A stretch of DNA of 64,000 nt from Batillaria attramentaria (GCA_018292915.2 JACVVK020000033.1:2372501-2436500), one strand, 5' to 3'; shown: positions 47,221 to 59,989, counted from the stretch's first letter. Notes: generated by a model from the sequence alone, not told the origin. Program-made: numbers and translations.

Positions 47221-47940
47221 CACTCTCAAACTACGAAAATCCGACACTGTTGCTTTCGTTTCTTTCTTCCTAACCGTTCTAGGCACGTCCTCAACACGTA
47301 CTTGTCACGAAAGTGTACAGACGAAGTCTGCTTTGCATACCTCTGTGGACGAACATAAATTCATCATGGGAGGCACGAGGGAAACAGAAATAATAAACAA
47401 TCGGTAAAAGAACAAATTGGCAACACTACCCGCAAGAACTCATCTTGAAAGCGTCGACGTTTATTCCGAAACACGATTGGTTGACTCAGTGACCACTTCG
47501 CTCCACAATTCATTCACGGTGTCTGAGAAGGTACACAGTCTAGGGACCGACTGAAGAAAATGTGTAGAAATCGTATTTAATGCCGACTAAACACGTGTCC
47601 CCGGAGAGAACGGATTACCATAAGACTGGCCGGGCCATAAAAACTCGAACAGAAAAAGTGGGTCACTGTTCTACGGAAAGCTTCGTTGACCCTAAGGCCT
47701 GCTCTTCCACAAACAGATCGAACCTCTTTCTAATGTACAGCACAGAGCTTAGATAAGCAGTCTCTAAAAGAATGACCGCTGTTTTGTCTTACATTATGAG
47801 TTGGAGAATGATTAAAACAAGATTTAACAAACGAACGAACAAACGAAACGAACGAATGAACAACTGAACTAGCCGGTCATACAACTTGAATTGCATTCTA
47901 TCCAACAAGTGTGTTTTCAGTAGACTTCTCATCTCAGAGT

Positions 47941-48108
47941 GGGAGCCGGGGTGGTCGAATGGTAGAGCGTTGGACTTCTAATGCTCGGGTCGTGAGTTCG
48001 ATCCCGGCTGGGGCCAAATATTTGTGCTGGCTTTTTCATCGTTGCCCCGTCTTTGATATCACCCTATGGGTGGAAAAGGACGTTAAACCCCCAAACACCC
48101 ACCCCACC
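47941..48108 (+). mobile_element. tRNA-derived SINE, copy B
   Basis: Same family as 8278-8443, with A and B boxes intact and the same tail. It is flanked by a 13-bp duplication CTCATCTCAGAGT (47928-47940 and 48109-48121). Confidence 0.9.
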
Positions 48109-49082
48109 CTCATCTCAGAGTTCTGAAAAAAATTCAGACAAAGTGCACGTTAAGTGCTGTACTAACTTGCACCCATCCAGGATCATTTGAACAGCACTTC
48201 CGATTTCGAGTAACGCCCTTACCCAGTAAAACTGTGGCGGGAATTGAGCCTAATTTTTGACGCCGGTCTAAATACCGAAATCTACTGAAATTTCTCTCAG
48301 AGCGCTAGTGTCTATGTCTGAATCGGAGACTGTCGTGGTTTCAACCCTCAGTCAGTATTTGTGCGTCACACACATACCGTCTGTGGGCCACTGGTTGTGG
48401 TTGTTTGGTTACAACCAGCATGGCCCTACGTACCAGAGTGGGTGCTTGCTTAGTTAAGCCTGGACATTACTGTAGCCATTTTATGAGCGCTTCCTGCGGA
48501 AAGGCAAATACTGAGGAAATCAAGCTATACTGACAAGATCGTATTTACATGCGTACGACTGGTCCTATTTGAATTGGAATTAGGCCATGAATGAGGAATT
48601 GCTGTTTCCACCGATATCTTTTGCGGTCGAATATCTAGTCCCTGTTTACGAATAATTTGGCCCATTTTGCCGATATACTAAGACCAGAACGCACACAAAC
48701 GACTGTCCATGCCCTCTCCTCTCACTGTCAAAACCTTAGCACCATTGTAGTAATTTGTCGTAAGAAAAGAAAATTATTGACAAATAATTGTTGTTTTTGT
48801 ATAAGAGCCGTCTCTCCAGCCCTTTCATCAGATAATGTATTTTTTTTTCTGACTGCTTGTGGTCAGCTTTGACCCCATGATAAATCGAAGGAAACTAGCT
48901 TTGCTCTGCGTTCTTTGATTTTATCCAGGATTTGCCATGATATATGTATGCCATGTGCAGCGATACATAACTCTGACCAAGGCCAAATCTATGATTGTCT
49001 CCCTTTAGCCATACAACTAGACCTTTAAGTGTTTTTTTTCCCCTTCAATTTGAGGTATTTTTAGTAATTGCTTGTACAAGAG

Positions 49083-49253
49083 TGGGTGGGTGTTTTGGGG
49101 TTTAACGTCCTTTTCCACCACATAAGGGTGATATCAAAGACGGGGCAAGGAGAAAAAGGCCAGAACAAATATTTGGCCCCAGCCGGGATTCGAACTCGCG
49201 ACCCGAGCACTGAAAGTCCAGCGCTCTACCACTCGACTGTCCGGGCGCCCCGG
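49083..49253 (-). mobile_element. tRNA-derived SINE, copy C
   Basis: Reverse-strand member of the same family. Flanks are CTTGTACAAGAG (49071-49082) and CTTGTGCAAGAG (49254-49265), a 12-bp duplication with one change. Confidence 0.88.
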
Positions 49254-49672
49254 CTTGTGCAAGAGAATACGAAACTGGAAAGGAATTGTTTGACAAATGT
49301 AACTTCGCTGCTCTTGTATCCAATTTTACTTGTAATTCACATTTTATACATTTATGTTTACATAAGTGTATACCGGACATTATGACATTAAAGTATATAT
49401 TTACTTTCTAGACTAACAATAGCGCTCGTCATCCCAAGGCAGATTGCTCAACACGAGACAATGACGCATATCCGTATACTTACCCTTCCTCATAACAATC
49501 GTCATAATGTATATCCGCGTACCTGTACCGAGTCGCTTTCAACATAGCACGCCGCGTATCGTAGTTCCAAAACTGTACGGCAGTACCCATTTCAGCCGCA
49601 GAATACGCGTAGCCGGCTAGATTAGAATAATTATAATGAGACCAGTGTTTGGCTTATTCTCAACATTAGTCG

Positions 49673-50992
49673 GCGTTTCGTTCATCTATCATTAGTTTAT
49701 CTTCTCCTGCAAACAATCATTTTGTGTGGGAAGAGACGATGATGTAGGCTACTGCAAAAGGCGTTTCGTTCATCTATCATTAGTATATCTTCTCCTGCAA
49801 ACAATCATTTTGTGTGGGAAGAGACGATGATGTAGGCTACTGCAAAAGGCGTTTCGTTCATCTATCATTAGTTTATCTTCTCCTGCAAACAATCATTTTG
49901 TGTGGGAAGAGACGATGATGTAGGCTACTGCAAAAGGCGTTTCGTTCATCTATCATTAGTATATCTTCTCCTGCAAACAATCATTTTGTGTGGGAAGAGA
50001 CGATGATGTAGGCTACTGCAAAAGGCGTTTCGTTCATCTATCATTAGTATATCTTCTCCTGCAAACAATCATTTTGTGTGGGAAGAGACGATGATGTAGG
50101 CTACTGCAAAAGGCGTTTCGTTCATCTATCATTAGTATATCTTCTCCTGCAAACAATCATTTTGTGTGGGAAGAGACGATGATGTAGGCTACTGCAAAAG
50201 GCGTTTCGTTCATCTATCATTAGTATATCTTCTCCTGCAAACAATCATTTTGTGTGGGAAGAGACGATGATGTAGGCTACTGCAAAAGGCGTTTCGTTCA
50301 TCTATCATTAGTATATCTTCTCCTGCAAACAATCATTTTGTGTGGGAAGAGACGATGATGTAGGCTACTGCAAAAGGCGTTTCGTTCATCTATCATTAGT
50401 ATATCTTCTCCTGCAAACAATCATTTTGTGTGGGAAGAGACGATGATGTAGGCTACTGCAAAAGGCGTTTCGTTCATCTATCATTAGTATATCTTCTCCT
50501 GCAAACAATCATTTTGTGTGGGAAGAGACGATGATGTAGGCTACTGCAAAAGGCGTTTCGTTCATCTATCATTAGTATATCTTCTCCTGCAAACAATCAT
50601 TTTGTGTGGGAAGAGACGATGATGTAGGCTACTGCAAAAGGCGTTTCGTTCATCTATCATTAGTATATCTTCTCCTGCAAACAATCATTTTGTGTGGGAA
50701 GAGACGATGATGTAGGCTACTGCAAAAGGCGTTTCGTTCATCTATCATTAGTATATCTTCTCCTGCAAACAATCATTTTGTGTGGGAAGAGACGATGATG
50801 TAGGCTACTGCAAAAGGCGTTTCGTTCATCTATCATTAGTATATCTTCTCCTGCAAACAATCATTTTGTGTGGGAAGAGACGATGATGTAGGCTACTGCA
50901 AAAGGCGTTTCGTTCATCTATCATTAGTATATCTTCTCCTGCAAACAATCATTTTGTGTGGGAAGAGACGATGATGTAGGCTACTGCAAAAG
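49673..50992. repeat. 88-bp satellite, 15 tandem copies
   Basis: Units start with GCGTTTCGTTCATCTATC every 88 bases from 49673 to 50905, and the array ends at 50992, exactly 15 units. Copies are nearly identical. Units 1 and 3 read ATTAGTTTATC where all others read ATTAGTATATC. The length is not a multiple of three and no frame is kept, so it is non-coding. Confidence 0.97.
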
Positions 50993-51187
50993 AGAGCTGT
51001 ACAATCTGACGGTGTAAGCGATGGGAGTACAGACAATCTGGCAAACCTTCATAGCTTGAAAAAAACTGTCGTAAAAATCATGCTGAAAGGTCGCCACTCT
51101 TTGCTATACAAGCACAAAAAAATTCATTGCCAATTGCCATTGTACTTACGTAGTGTACACTGAGTGATTTTTTTTTTAACTTCGGTT

Positions 51188-51258
51188 TTAGAATGTAAGG
51201 CGCCTAGAGCTCGCCTCCCGGGGATAGGCGCCCTATAAATATTATTATTATTATTATT
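51188..51258 (+). repeat. Hairpin 3' tail with (ATT)n
   Basis: AAGGCGCCTAGAGC and ATAGGCGCCCTATAAAT can pair; (ATT)n follows. Same layout as 5563-5637. Confidence 0.55.
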
Positions 51259-51344
51259 GTGCGTCAACTTGATCTAAGAGGCCGAATGAAATATGACCCA
51301 TCGTCCGGCTAGTCCCCCCCCCCCCCCTCCTCACCACACACACA

Positions 51345-51384
51345 CAAACACACACAAACACACACACACACACACACTGGCACG

Positions 51385-51430
<46 letters not shown>
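51345..51430. repeat. (CA)n, interrupted
   Basis: CA array with AAACACACAC and CACGCACGCA breaks, after a C run at 51314. Confidence 0.93.
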
Positions 51431-51431
<1 letters not shown>

Positions 51432-51880
51432 CCCTTGCCATACACTTACGTCAGCCCCCAACCCTCGAACATCTCCCCCCCCCCCCTTACAATCAGCAAC
51501 GTTAACCACAACAAACGTATTCTATTCCTTCGAACTATTTTTGTGGTGTCCATGACACATACAGAAAATTGGATCCTTATGCTGTTTTCAAAACCTGCTA
51601 AATTTGCGTTCAGTTCTGCGATGAAAACCTCCAGACACTTTATCCTTACATTATAGTTATTCATAAAGCCAGTGACACTGCTGAAGTTGAGTCAGTAGAG
51701 GTATTCGTAGATAGTATACTGCAGTTTGAACAGATAGACGTATATCCAGACAACAGCACACCGAACACAGAAAGCACCAATATATTTTGCAGTGACAGCA
51801 CAACGAAAACAAAACAATGGACCGATCACATGAATACACTAAGCACAAGCAGAAACAATCAACAATTCGAATTTATACAA

Positions 51881-51931
51881 ACAAACAAACAAACAAACAA
51901 ACAAACAAACAAACAAACAAACAAACAAACA
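51881..51931. repeat. (AAAC)n
   Basis: Twelve or so AAAC units. Confidence 0.95.
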
Positions 51932-52241
51932 GTTTTATTTTTATAGGACAGGTTCTGTGCATGCAATGATCGATATGTAAATGTGTTAACAGCATTGCCT
52001 CGGCATATCTCACTGACAGAAGGCTGGAAGTCCTGAGATTACAGTGATTCTCATGCACTGACGTCACCCTCCCTCCTCTCACCCGCTATCATTGTAAGTC
52101 ACAATCGTCTACCTGGCACAACTCAATCATCGGTCATTTCACACATGGTTAAAAACGAGATTCATCAACACACACACACACCTACACTACACACATACTA
52201 CATCAGCACACACACACCCCTACACTACACACATACTACAT

Positions 52242-52439
<198 letters not shown>

Positions 52440-52845
52440 ATATGTCGTATCGTTAAACACACTAATTAGACACAACACGAGGAGGAATGTGAGTAGCTCT
52501 GGACTAACAGAACACGTTGCACACACAAGAAAAACGTTCAGCAAACTACACTACACAACCGGGATAGGTAGGTTCTTAATTGGTTAACCCTTACCAGTCC
52601 AGTCGTTTTGGACAAAAGTGCTCCCAAATCAGTGACAACAGTCACAACATAATGTTGACTGGTAGTCAACATTGTGTTGATGTTTTTATCATTTTTACTC
52701 AAAATATCGATTTGTTGTCCTCTACGAGCATTTTTAATGCAGCTAAACAGTACGCTTCATGAATTATAAATTATGCAGTCATTCTTTGTCAGGGACTGGG
52801 GATGAACTATCCGACTTTTGCGTCGGATATTAAAGGGGAGTGAAC

Positions 52846-53453
52846 CAACCCTGTACCCGGGTCCTCGCTTCTCTTGGCCCCTCCGATGACGGCCAAGTCG
52901 GGCTAACCGAGACCGAACCGAGCTAAGTAATAGCTAAGAAGGAAAAAATTAAAATACTCGGTGACAAGGAAAGTGGACAGTTGCGAACAACTTTGAGGCC
53001 CCCGTGTTATTTCACAGTGTGCACAGAAGCGATGAAAACTGTCGCATTCACCAGCACAGTACATTTTCAGCCTGGTTAAAGACTATTGCTTGCATGTGTT
53101 GTCTCCCTTGCCGCCACAAGCACGCACTTTTCGTGGCAGAGCACAAAGCTCCAACGAAAAATGCATGCTTGCTGCGGGTCTGTGTATGCACGAGGCACAA
53201 CTCATGCAGGAAATAATCTCTAAACAGGCTGAAAATGTACCGTGCTGGTAAAATGCGACAGTTTTCACCGCTACTGTGCACACTGTGAAATAACACTGGC
53301 ACCTCAAAGTTGTTCGCAGCTGTCCACTTTCCTTGTCACCGAGTATTTTTGTTTATTCCTTCTTAGATATCACTTAGCTCGGCTCTGTCTCGGTTAGCAC
53401 GACTTGGCCGTCATCGCAGGGGCCAAGAGAAGCGAGGACCCAGGTACAAGGTT
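52846..53453. mobile_element. Fold-back element with about 250-bp arms
   Basis: The left arm (from CAACCCTGTACCCGGG) and right arm (inverted CAACCTTGTACCTGGG) match for about 250 bp, including CTCGCTTCTCTTGGCCCCT and ACTCGGTGACAAGGAAAGTG. A short non-matching centre lies near 53110-53190. The flanking duplication is GGGAGTGAAC (52836-52845 and 53454-53463). This is the third long-TIR element with a 10-bp duplication in the window. Confidence 0.85.
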
Positions 53454-53931
53454 GGGAGTGAACTGGTAGGAGTTTTAAACCAGGGTAGAAACTGCAAGAG
53501 TATCTCCACAAAGAACTGCTAGAGAGTAAGTGGGTAGGTAGTGACTGTGAAGGTTTTAGCTCATCTTTAACTCACTAGCTACGGGCACTACGGTAAGGTT
53601 ATGATAACCCAACAACGACGCACCACGATTAAAAATTGAGAAGCGGAAAAGTAATACGCAAAATTCTATCGAAAAAACAAAACAAAACCAAACCAAACAA
53701 AAACAAAACAAAAGTATACCATAGGATGGTTTAACACGCCAAAATGAGAAAATACACTATAGGGTAAATAATCGGTGAGTATAAGCAGGGCGGCTGAGCA
53801 GGGAACTAAAACTATGAGTGTTATAACGGTTATGGGGAAGCTGGCACACCACACTAGTATAATAAGGTGTCAAATATATATAGATATAGATAGATAGATA
53901 CATGGGATGATACTAACTGGCAGTAAAAACT

Positions 53932-54200
53932 TCAGTCTTTCCCAGATCGAAGGCTAGAAGTGGGCGAGTGCTGCTGCTGCTGCTGCTTCTTCTCCGACAG
54001 CGGTGACGTGTTTGAGGGCTGGTAGTTTATGAAAAGATGGCGGCCGCTATCCTTCCGGTAGCTGTCGGCCGCCCCCTCCCTCCGTCCATTGAGGATCGGG
54101 GTTGTGAGCATCGTGCTCTCTGTCCGGGTCAGACCGGAAGTCTCGTTGTGGGAGTGGCGCGCTGCAACCTGGACGTGTGTGATGTTGCGCAGGCGCATGG
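53932..54200 (-). CDS. Putative GPCR last exon, cytoplasmic tail and stop
   Basis: A pyrimidine-rich acceptor (TTTCTTCTTTCCGACAG) opens an 89-codon frame starting MRLRNITHVQVAARHSHNET. It is rich in Ser, Thr and charged residues, has a Q5 run near the end and stops at TGA 53932-53934. Joined to 58719-58799 it continues the frame as YEAMRLRN. Serine/threonine-rich tails fit GPCRs. A plus-strand open frame (54037-54267) starting MAAAILPVAVG overlaps it, so the strand is not settled. Confidence 0.45.
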
Positions 54201-54429
54201 CTGTCGGAAAGAAGAAACTGCTCGACAGGTTACCTTTAGAAAAGTACATTTCTCGCCCCCCTGGTGAATCTCATTTCAGCGTGTATATTTCAGCTTGTCT
54301 ATTTGGAAGCTGCGTGGTTACTGACGCCACAATCCATCCTAAGACTATGACTGACTGTGCGAAAGCTTGAAAACTTTTTTGTGTGTTTTCCAAATCAGTT
54401 TGATGAAAAAGCTAAAAGGTACCGTTGTT

Positions 54430-54755
54430 TGGTTGGTTAGTTGTAGTTTAACGTCCCCCTCTCCCTCCCCCCAGGTTGATTGGAAACGGTCCTAATGGGC
54501 AGTTGATGGGGGAAGGGACAATTACCCTAACTGAACAGTCCGGCTGAACACTATTCAGTCCAGTCAGACTGCCAGGTCGGCCCCATTTGATTGTATTCTT
54601 GACTGTGATGGACAAGTTGCTCAAACAGATCCCGTTCACACAGCTAGAGGAGTCAAGACTTTGGAGTGTTACTCCTGCACCGGGTTGGGGTCGAACCCAC
54701 ACACCTTCACACTACAGCGCGCGGACCAACCCACGAGATCACTCCGGCCGACACT
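54430..54755 (-). mobile_element. Second tRNA-related SINE family, one copy
   Basis: Read on the minus strand it has a tRNA-like head with GGGTTCGACCCC as B box near 54690 and ends in GACGTTAAACTACAACTAAC. The body between them differs from the other SINEs in the window. Boundaries are approximate. Confidence 0.5.
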
Positions 54756-55611
54756 ACGGCGACAGTTATCTGAAAGAAGAGCTTAAGCGCTTATCAGATT
54801 CTCGTAGTTTAAGCCCTTTTTTCCCCACTTGACAGTAGAAATCTGACTGGCGATTGATTCAAGTCAAATATCTGTATTATCCCAATTTGGGCAATTTGTT
54901 TTCAGTGGCAAAAAACAAACAAAAAACAAAACAAAAACAAACAAACAAACAAACAAAAAACAAAAACAACAGCAACAACAACGACAACAACAACAATAAC
55001 AAACAAAATAAACGGATACGTGTATCAGAGATCACGTAAACAAATCTCTTTCCCCACGGAAGATGAACTGATCGGAAACACAACCGTTTCTGTAAAATAC
55101 AACGCGGCAAATTGAAAGAAAACGACAAACGTTTGAAATTTCACATTTGCGTTGCACTTGGCAAGACTGATGAATTTCGGGGTCGCGTCAAACCTCGCGA
55201 GTCCGCTTACCTCATATATTTACGACCGTGACGACTGAGACTGCCGAGTTAGAACATTATCTCGCAGTTGCAGGTTTTAAAACTAATTTGCGAAGGTGAC
55301 TGGAAACATGTTCATGTTTCTTTCAGGGATTAAAAAAAAATGTTATCTAACGGCAAAACAACTAGAAGGACAACAACAACAACAAGAAGGCTAACAACAA
55401 CAACAACAACGACGACAACAACAACAACAATGTCGAGCATGAAAAGACAAGTGACACCTCTGCAAATCATGATCACTCGGACAACACACTTCTACAGATA
55501 CATAAATGTGTATGTAGCCGACTTTAAGAAGTTTACGTCTAAGTCTAAGCTTTCAAACTTTCGTTGCTAAGTCGACGGCAAACTTTGAAGACACCTATGT
55601 CTTGAACAGGG

Positions 55612-55940
55612 AAACCGAAATAGACGTGTTAGTATAGCGTTGAACCGTTAATGCACGGGTCGCAAGTTCAAATCCCGCCTGGCAGAAAAACAAAACAAAA
55701 CAAAACAACGACGATAAAACAACAACAAACAAACAAACCAACCAACAAACATACAAACAAACCCCGACCCCCCAAAAAGCAAACAAACCAAAAAACCCCC
55801 ACAAAACACCACTACTACCACCAAACCCCCCAAACAAAAACAAATATAAAACAGTGCTGGCTTTGTCCTCGTTGCCCCGTCTTTGATACCGCCATTAGGA
55901 GGTGGAAAAGGAAACTAGGGCCCCCAAACCATCAACTAGC
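55612..55940 (+). mobile_element. Divergent SINE, copy E, split by A/C-rich sequence
   Basis: The head has a B-box-like GCAAGTTCAAATCCCG near 55661. The tail (GTGCTGGCTTTGTCCTCGTT, then TTTGATACCGCC) resumes near 55855. About 160 bp of (CAAA)-type sequence separates them. It may be an expansion inside the SINE. Confidence 0.6.
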
Positions 55941-56311
55941 TGTGTCTTTGACAACATTTCGCCTGTAATTACCTGCAGGCACCAGCCACAGTTTGGCTAT
56001 GGCTGACAAGGCTGGAAACACTAACCTACTGTACGACTCTGTGTCACATGTGCTTCTGAAAATCACGGTACTCTTGGCTCGTACGTCATCTTAGAAACGG
56101 GTAGTCAGAGAGAGGTACTGACCGACTAGGTGTTGTGACAGAAGAGCTTTCTCCTGTGCAGTCTGTTTCTCTGTTTGGAACAGCTTGTCTGTTGTCTGTG
56201 TGTGGCCTCTCCAGTAACACTTAACCCCTGTATCCCGGACGCACTCTTTGTTCTTCCTCTGAAAAAGAACTTTTGAAAGTTCCTCACCGAAACCTCAAGA
56301 CAGTACGCGAG

Positions 56312-56431
56312 CGCGCGTTCGTTGCCCCGTCACTCTGGAACGCACTACCTGCCGGTCTGTGAGACTTGACGGACGTGGATCGTTTCAAGTCTGACTTGAA
56401 AACGTATCTGTTCCGGCTGGCTTTCGACTAG
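56312..56431 (+). pseudogene. LINE 3' end, C-terminal RT relic 1
   Basis: Reads RAFVAPSLWNALPAGL, a stop (TGA at 56360), then DLTDVDRFKSDLKTYLFRLA and TAG. The pattern SLWNxLP...FKxxLKTxLF is the end of CR1/L2-type LINE proteins. A 3' tail with (ATT)n follows near 56600. Confidence 0.7.
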
Positions 56432-56451
56432 GTCCGTATACTTCCTCTTGA

Positions 56452-56454
<3 letters not shown>

Positions 56455-56515
<61 letters not shown>
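56455..56515. repeat. (TG)n inside a LINE tail
   Basis: TG array between the RT relic at 56312-56431 and its (ATT)n end. Confidence 0.94.
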
Positions 56516-56516
<1 letters not shown>

Positions 56517-57562
56517 GCATATTTTGTTGGTATGTGTGCAGGAGTCACTGAGCAGGCATTGTGTCACTTTGTGGGAATCTGCGCTACATAAGTAAGATTC
56601 ATTATTATTATTATTCCCAGCGTCGCAAAAATGTGACACACTACCACAACAGTGCATCCGTACGGTATGCTAATGGAAATTACTTATTGTGCTGGTTGGA
56701 CATATATCATGAAGTGGTTCTTCTCTCGAAAAAAGTAACTCGGTTGGTAGGTTTCCTTTCATGGGTGGCACTTTTCAAAAACAAAGAAGGGGGCGGGTTG
56801 GGGTGAGCGCAAAAGGCACTACCTGCTAGGGGATACACCGGGATGTTCCCAAAGACTTTTTTAAAATGAGATTAAAATCTGTGCAGTATGGTGCATTTTA
56901 ACTGCATAATTTTACAAAACCTTGGTGATCAACTAAACTGCAACGAGGCAAGACCCCTGGGCTGAAGGTGCCCCCCCCCCCCAAAAAAAAAAAAAAAAAA
57001 AAAAAATTAAAACAATGTCAGCGCTTGGCAGTATTTTCAATGGAACACAGTTTATTTATTTATTTATTTATTTTTACATATGGATTTCCTTATTTTGACA
57101 TTGCAAAAACACCGATGTCCATCCCCAGGTAAGATAGTGTCACCCGCGTCCCTTTCAGAACTGCGCAGCCTGTTAGCATGGTAACCTCCTCAGAAACTCC
57201 TGGCACAAACGGTTAATCCCTTCACTTTTTATGGACCTTTGATGGGCGCAGTCCCCAGTCACGAGTTGGCCTCTTGCATTTCTCAGCTTACCTGCCTGTT
57301 TGTCACTGAGCCCACCGAAGCTCAGCTGGACGACTGGAATTGAGGTGAGACCAAATTGAAGAAAGCAGAAATACAACTCTTGTCTTGTCTCATCCCCCCT
57401 TACCCGACCCTCCCCTTCCCCTCAGATAGACTGCATTGATTTAAGAGTAACATGATCCGGACAACGAACATTGTTTCACCTTTTTTTCCTCAGAGACGAA
57501 CATGATCCGGGGGGGGGTATTCAAAAGTTTAGTCCGGGTAATTCCAACAAATTCCCAGGCGG

Positions 57563-58035
57563 AAAAGCAAATAAACATCCCTTACTTTTAAAGCAGATAA
57601 ACATCCCTTGCTTTTAAAGCAGATAAACATCCCTTACTTTTAAAGCAGGTAAACATCCCTTACTTTAGCATATAAACACACCTTACTTTTAAAGCATATT
57701 AACATACCTTACTTTTAAAGCATATAAACATCCCTTACTTTAGCATGTAAACACATCTTACTGTTTAAGCATGTTAACATACCTTACTTTTAAAGCACAT
57801 AAACATCCCTTACTATCAAAGCAGATAAACATCCCTAAATTTGAAAGCAGACAAACATTCCTCACTTTTAAAACAGATGAACATCCCTTACTTTGAAAGC
57901 AGATAAACATCCCTTACTGCATTTAAAACAGATACACATCCGTTACTTTGAAAGTAGATAAACATCCCTTACTTTCAAAGCAGATAAACATCTCTTACTT
58001 CTAAAGCAGATAAACATCCCTTACGCTTAAAGCAG
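57563..58035. repeat. About 26-bp minisatellite
   Basis: About 18 diverged units of AAAGCAGATAAACATCCCTT followed by ACTTTT. Confidence 0.92.
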
Positions 58036-58344
58036 CTTTCTTGCTTTTTTGTAGAGGGAAATTCCGACTGAGCGTTTTCACCATTTAATGTAATATTTTG
58101 GAGGTATACGTTCCTTACTATACCAGATACGTGTATTCATTTAAGATGAATTGGTTTATTAAAAAAAAAAATGTGGGAGAAAAAAAAAACGCTTGTAAAT
58201 CTCAAGAGATTTCCTTTACAGAGTTCCAAAGAACACACAAAGAAAAGAAAAACAAAAAGCACTAAGAGTCCGGAATGTACTCAAACAGAAATACAGTGTG
58301 AACTAAAACGCAAAATACGACAGAAAACTCTTCATAACTGTCCA

Positions 58345-58430
58345 TGAAACTCATTTTCTGAATTCATGACTATCAAGCAAGCTCAGTTTCTGAATTCATT
58401 ACTGTCAAGCAAACTCAATTTCTTTATGCA
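58345..58430. repeat. Two tandem copies of a 43-45 bp unit
   Basis: CTGAATTCATGACTATCAAG and CTGAATTCATTACTGTCAAG each sit between CTCATTTT/CTCAGTTT and CAAGCTC/CAAACTC. Confidence 0.75.
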
Positions 58431-58718
58431 TAAACACAATGTATAAAGTAAAACACCATACTGACTAAAGCAGGGTGTGCATAATAGGACGTGTCACAAG
58501 GAAACCCTATCAAAAACCATGACACACATTTCTCTGTACTAATCCAGTTTTCATCACGGCCACCCCCCCAGCCATCACCATGCCTCCCATTATCTCCTGC
58601 TGAGCGACACTGCCTCTGTAACAGGCTCCACGTTGTCGTGTCCGCTTCGGCCGTTATAAAACTGCACGTGTGACTCGTACAGCCGCGGGTATTAATTGGG
58701 TCAAAATGACGTTCTCAC

Positions 58719-58799
58719 CTTCGTACGCCGCCATTCGGCGGTTGCTGCCTCGTCGGCAACACAGGTAACAGGCCACACGGAACTCGCGTCGGAAATTAC
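58719..58799 (-). CDS. Putative GPCR exon, end of helix 8 and start of tail
   Basis: A TTTTAG acceptor leads to two bases and NFRREFRVACYLCCRRGSNR followed by RMAAYE, then a GTGAGA donor. NFRREF followed by a cysteine pair is typical of the segment after NPxxY in class A peptide receptors. Phase 1 out matches the exon at 53932-54200. The transmembrane exons would lie beyond 64000 or were missed. Receptor type unknown. Confidence 0.5.
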
Positions 58800-59141
58800 C
58801 TAAAACATAAAATAAAACAAGGAATTATTTTCTTCGGTGGTATCATCTCTAACTACTCGAAAACATCAAAGAGAGAAAACACTGACTCGGTAATGTGGTT
58901 GGGCGCAAGCCATAATTATGATACAGACGGGGATAAGCAAGACGTACAGGCAGAATAATTTATGGGTATTAACACGAACACATGCACCAAGAAACAGGCT
59001 TGTTATATATTATCTAGAATTACAAATACTTGGCAAGAAAACAATAGGCTTTTCATATTTCTAGAATTACAAATACTTATTTCAATCTTTTGTTCAGTTA
59101 CAGGTAACGCCTCTCTTTTACCATGTGGACTCTGTATGCGT

Positions 59142-59153
59142 GCGCGCGCGCGC

Positions 59154-59226
<73 letters not shown>

Positions 59227-59250
59227 TGTGTGTGTGTGTGTGTGTGTGTG
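59142..59250. repeat. (CG)n then (TG)n array
   Basis: CGCGCG run of about 26 bp passes into (TG)n, a sequence prone to form Z-DNA. Confidence 0.93.
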
Positions 59251-59987
59251 TAGGCGGGACCTCATTATTTCTGAGAATATTCAGTTGCATCCTTGCGTCT
59301 AGAACGTACGACTGTCTGTCTGCCTCTCTCTCTCTCTCTTTGTACCCCATCCCCTGAACAATCGTCTGAAGAGGAATTGACTAGAGTCGGCTTAGTGTCC
59401 GGCAAGACATAAATATCGTACTCAGCACGTCAAACGCGAGACGTTTTGAATTACCGAGGTAGACATTTTAATTTACTGCGAGGGCAGACCAAGACCAACC
59501 GGAGTGCGCATGACTGTAAGCCGAGACGCAAATGACTGGGCAAACAGTCTCGGCTTAAAGGACAACTTGTCCTTAATTATTGTTCCTGGAATTGCAAGTT
59601 CTTACATTCACGCGCCCTTGTGGCTTTTAGGGGGCTGAACACAACACACATTTATTTCTCAGTATTTAGTCCACATAACCTTATTCAGAAGACAAGATAC
59701 TAAATTGCAAACACACAAAGAACCACTCATCCGTTTATGGTGATCTTGATACAACAGAAATGATGTCCTCAAGGCTCTTTAGTCTACTTAGCCGAAACTT
59801 GGGAATAGATTTTTATTTTTTATTATTTTCTTTTTTACAGACATACATACTTACACGCATACATACAGACATAAACATATTTGCTTACATGCTTACATGC
59901 ATACCGCCTGCTGGAACACGATACAACTGCAATTCACATGGTTATCGGCAGGAATACATGCAGGATTATATTTTCATGCATGTTATT

Positions 59988-59989
<2 letters not shown>

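Larger units (their letters stand above)
47218..49672. other. No gene seen apart from two SINEs
   Basis: Unique sequence around the SINEs at 47941-48108 and 49083-49253; open frames are short and unrecognised. Confidence 0.5.
54756..58718. other. Possible GPCR intron, repeat-filled
   Basis: Holds CAA/CAAC-rich tracts (54906-55010, 55373-55430), SINE copy E, a LINE 3' end, (TG)n, an A run at 56983, (ATTT)n at 57049 and the 26-bp minisatellite. Confidence 0.5.

Noticed and set aside
49673..50992. CRISPR-like array
   Set aside because: Units are contiguous 88-mers without spacers, in a eukaryotic genome.
57173..57376. 67-codon minus frame with FGLTSIPVVQLSFGGLSDKQA and an internal CAG|GTAAGC
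   Set aside because: Could be an exon with that donor, but no acceptor, partner exon or family is evident.
59518..59558. Short inverted repeat TAAGCCGAGAC / GTCTCGGCTTA
   Set aside because: An 11-bp stem with a 20-base loop is not rare enough to call a feature without more evidence.
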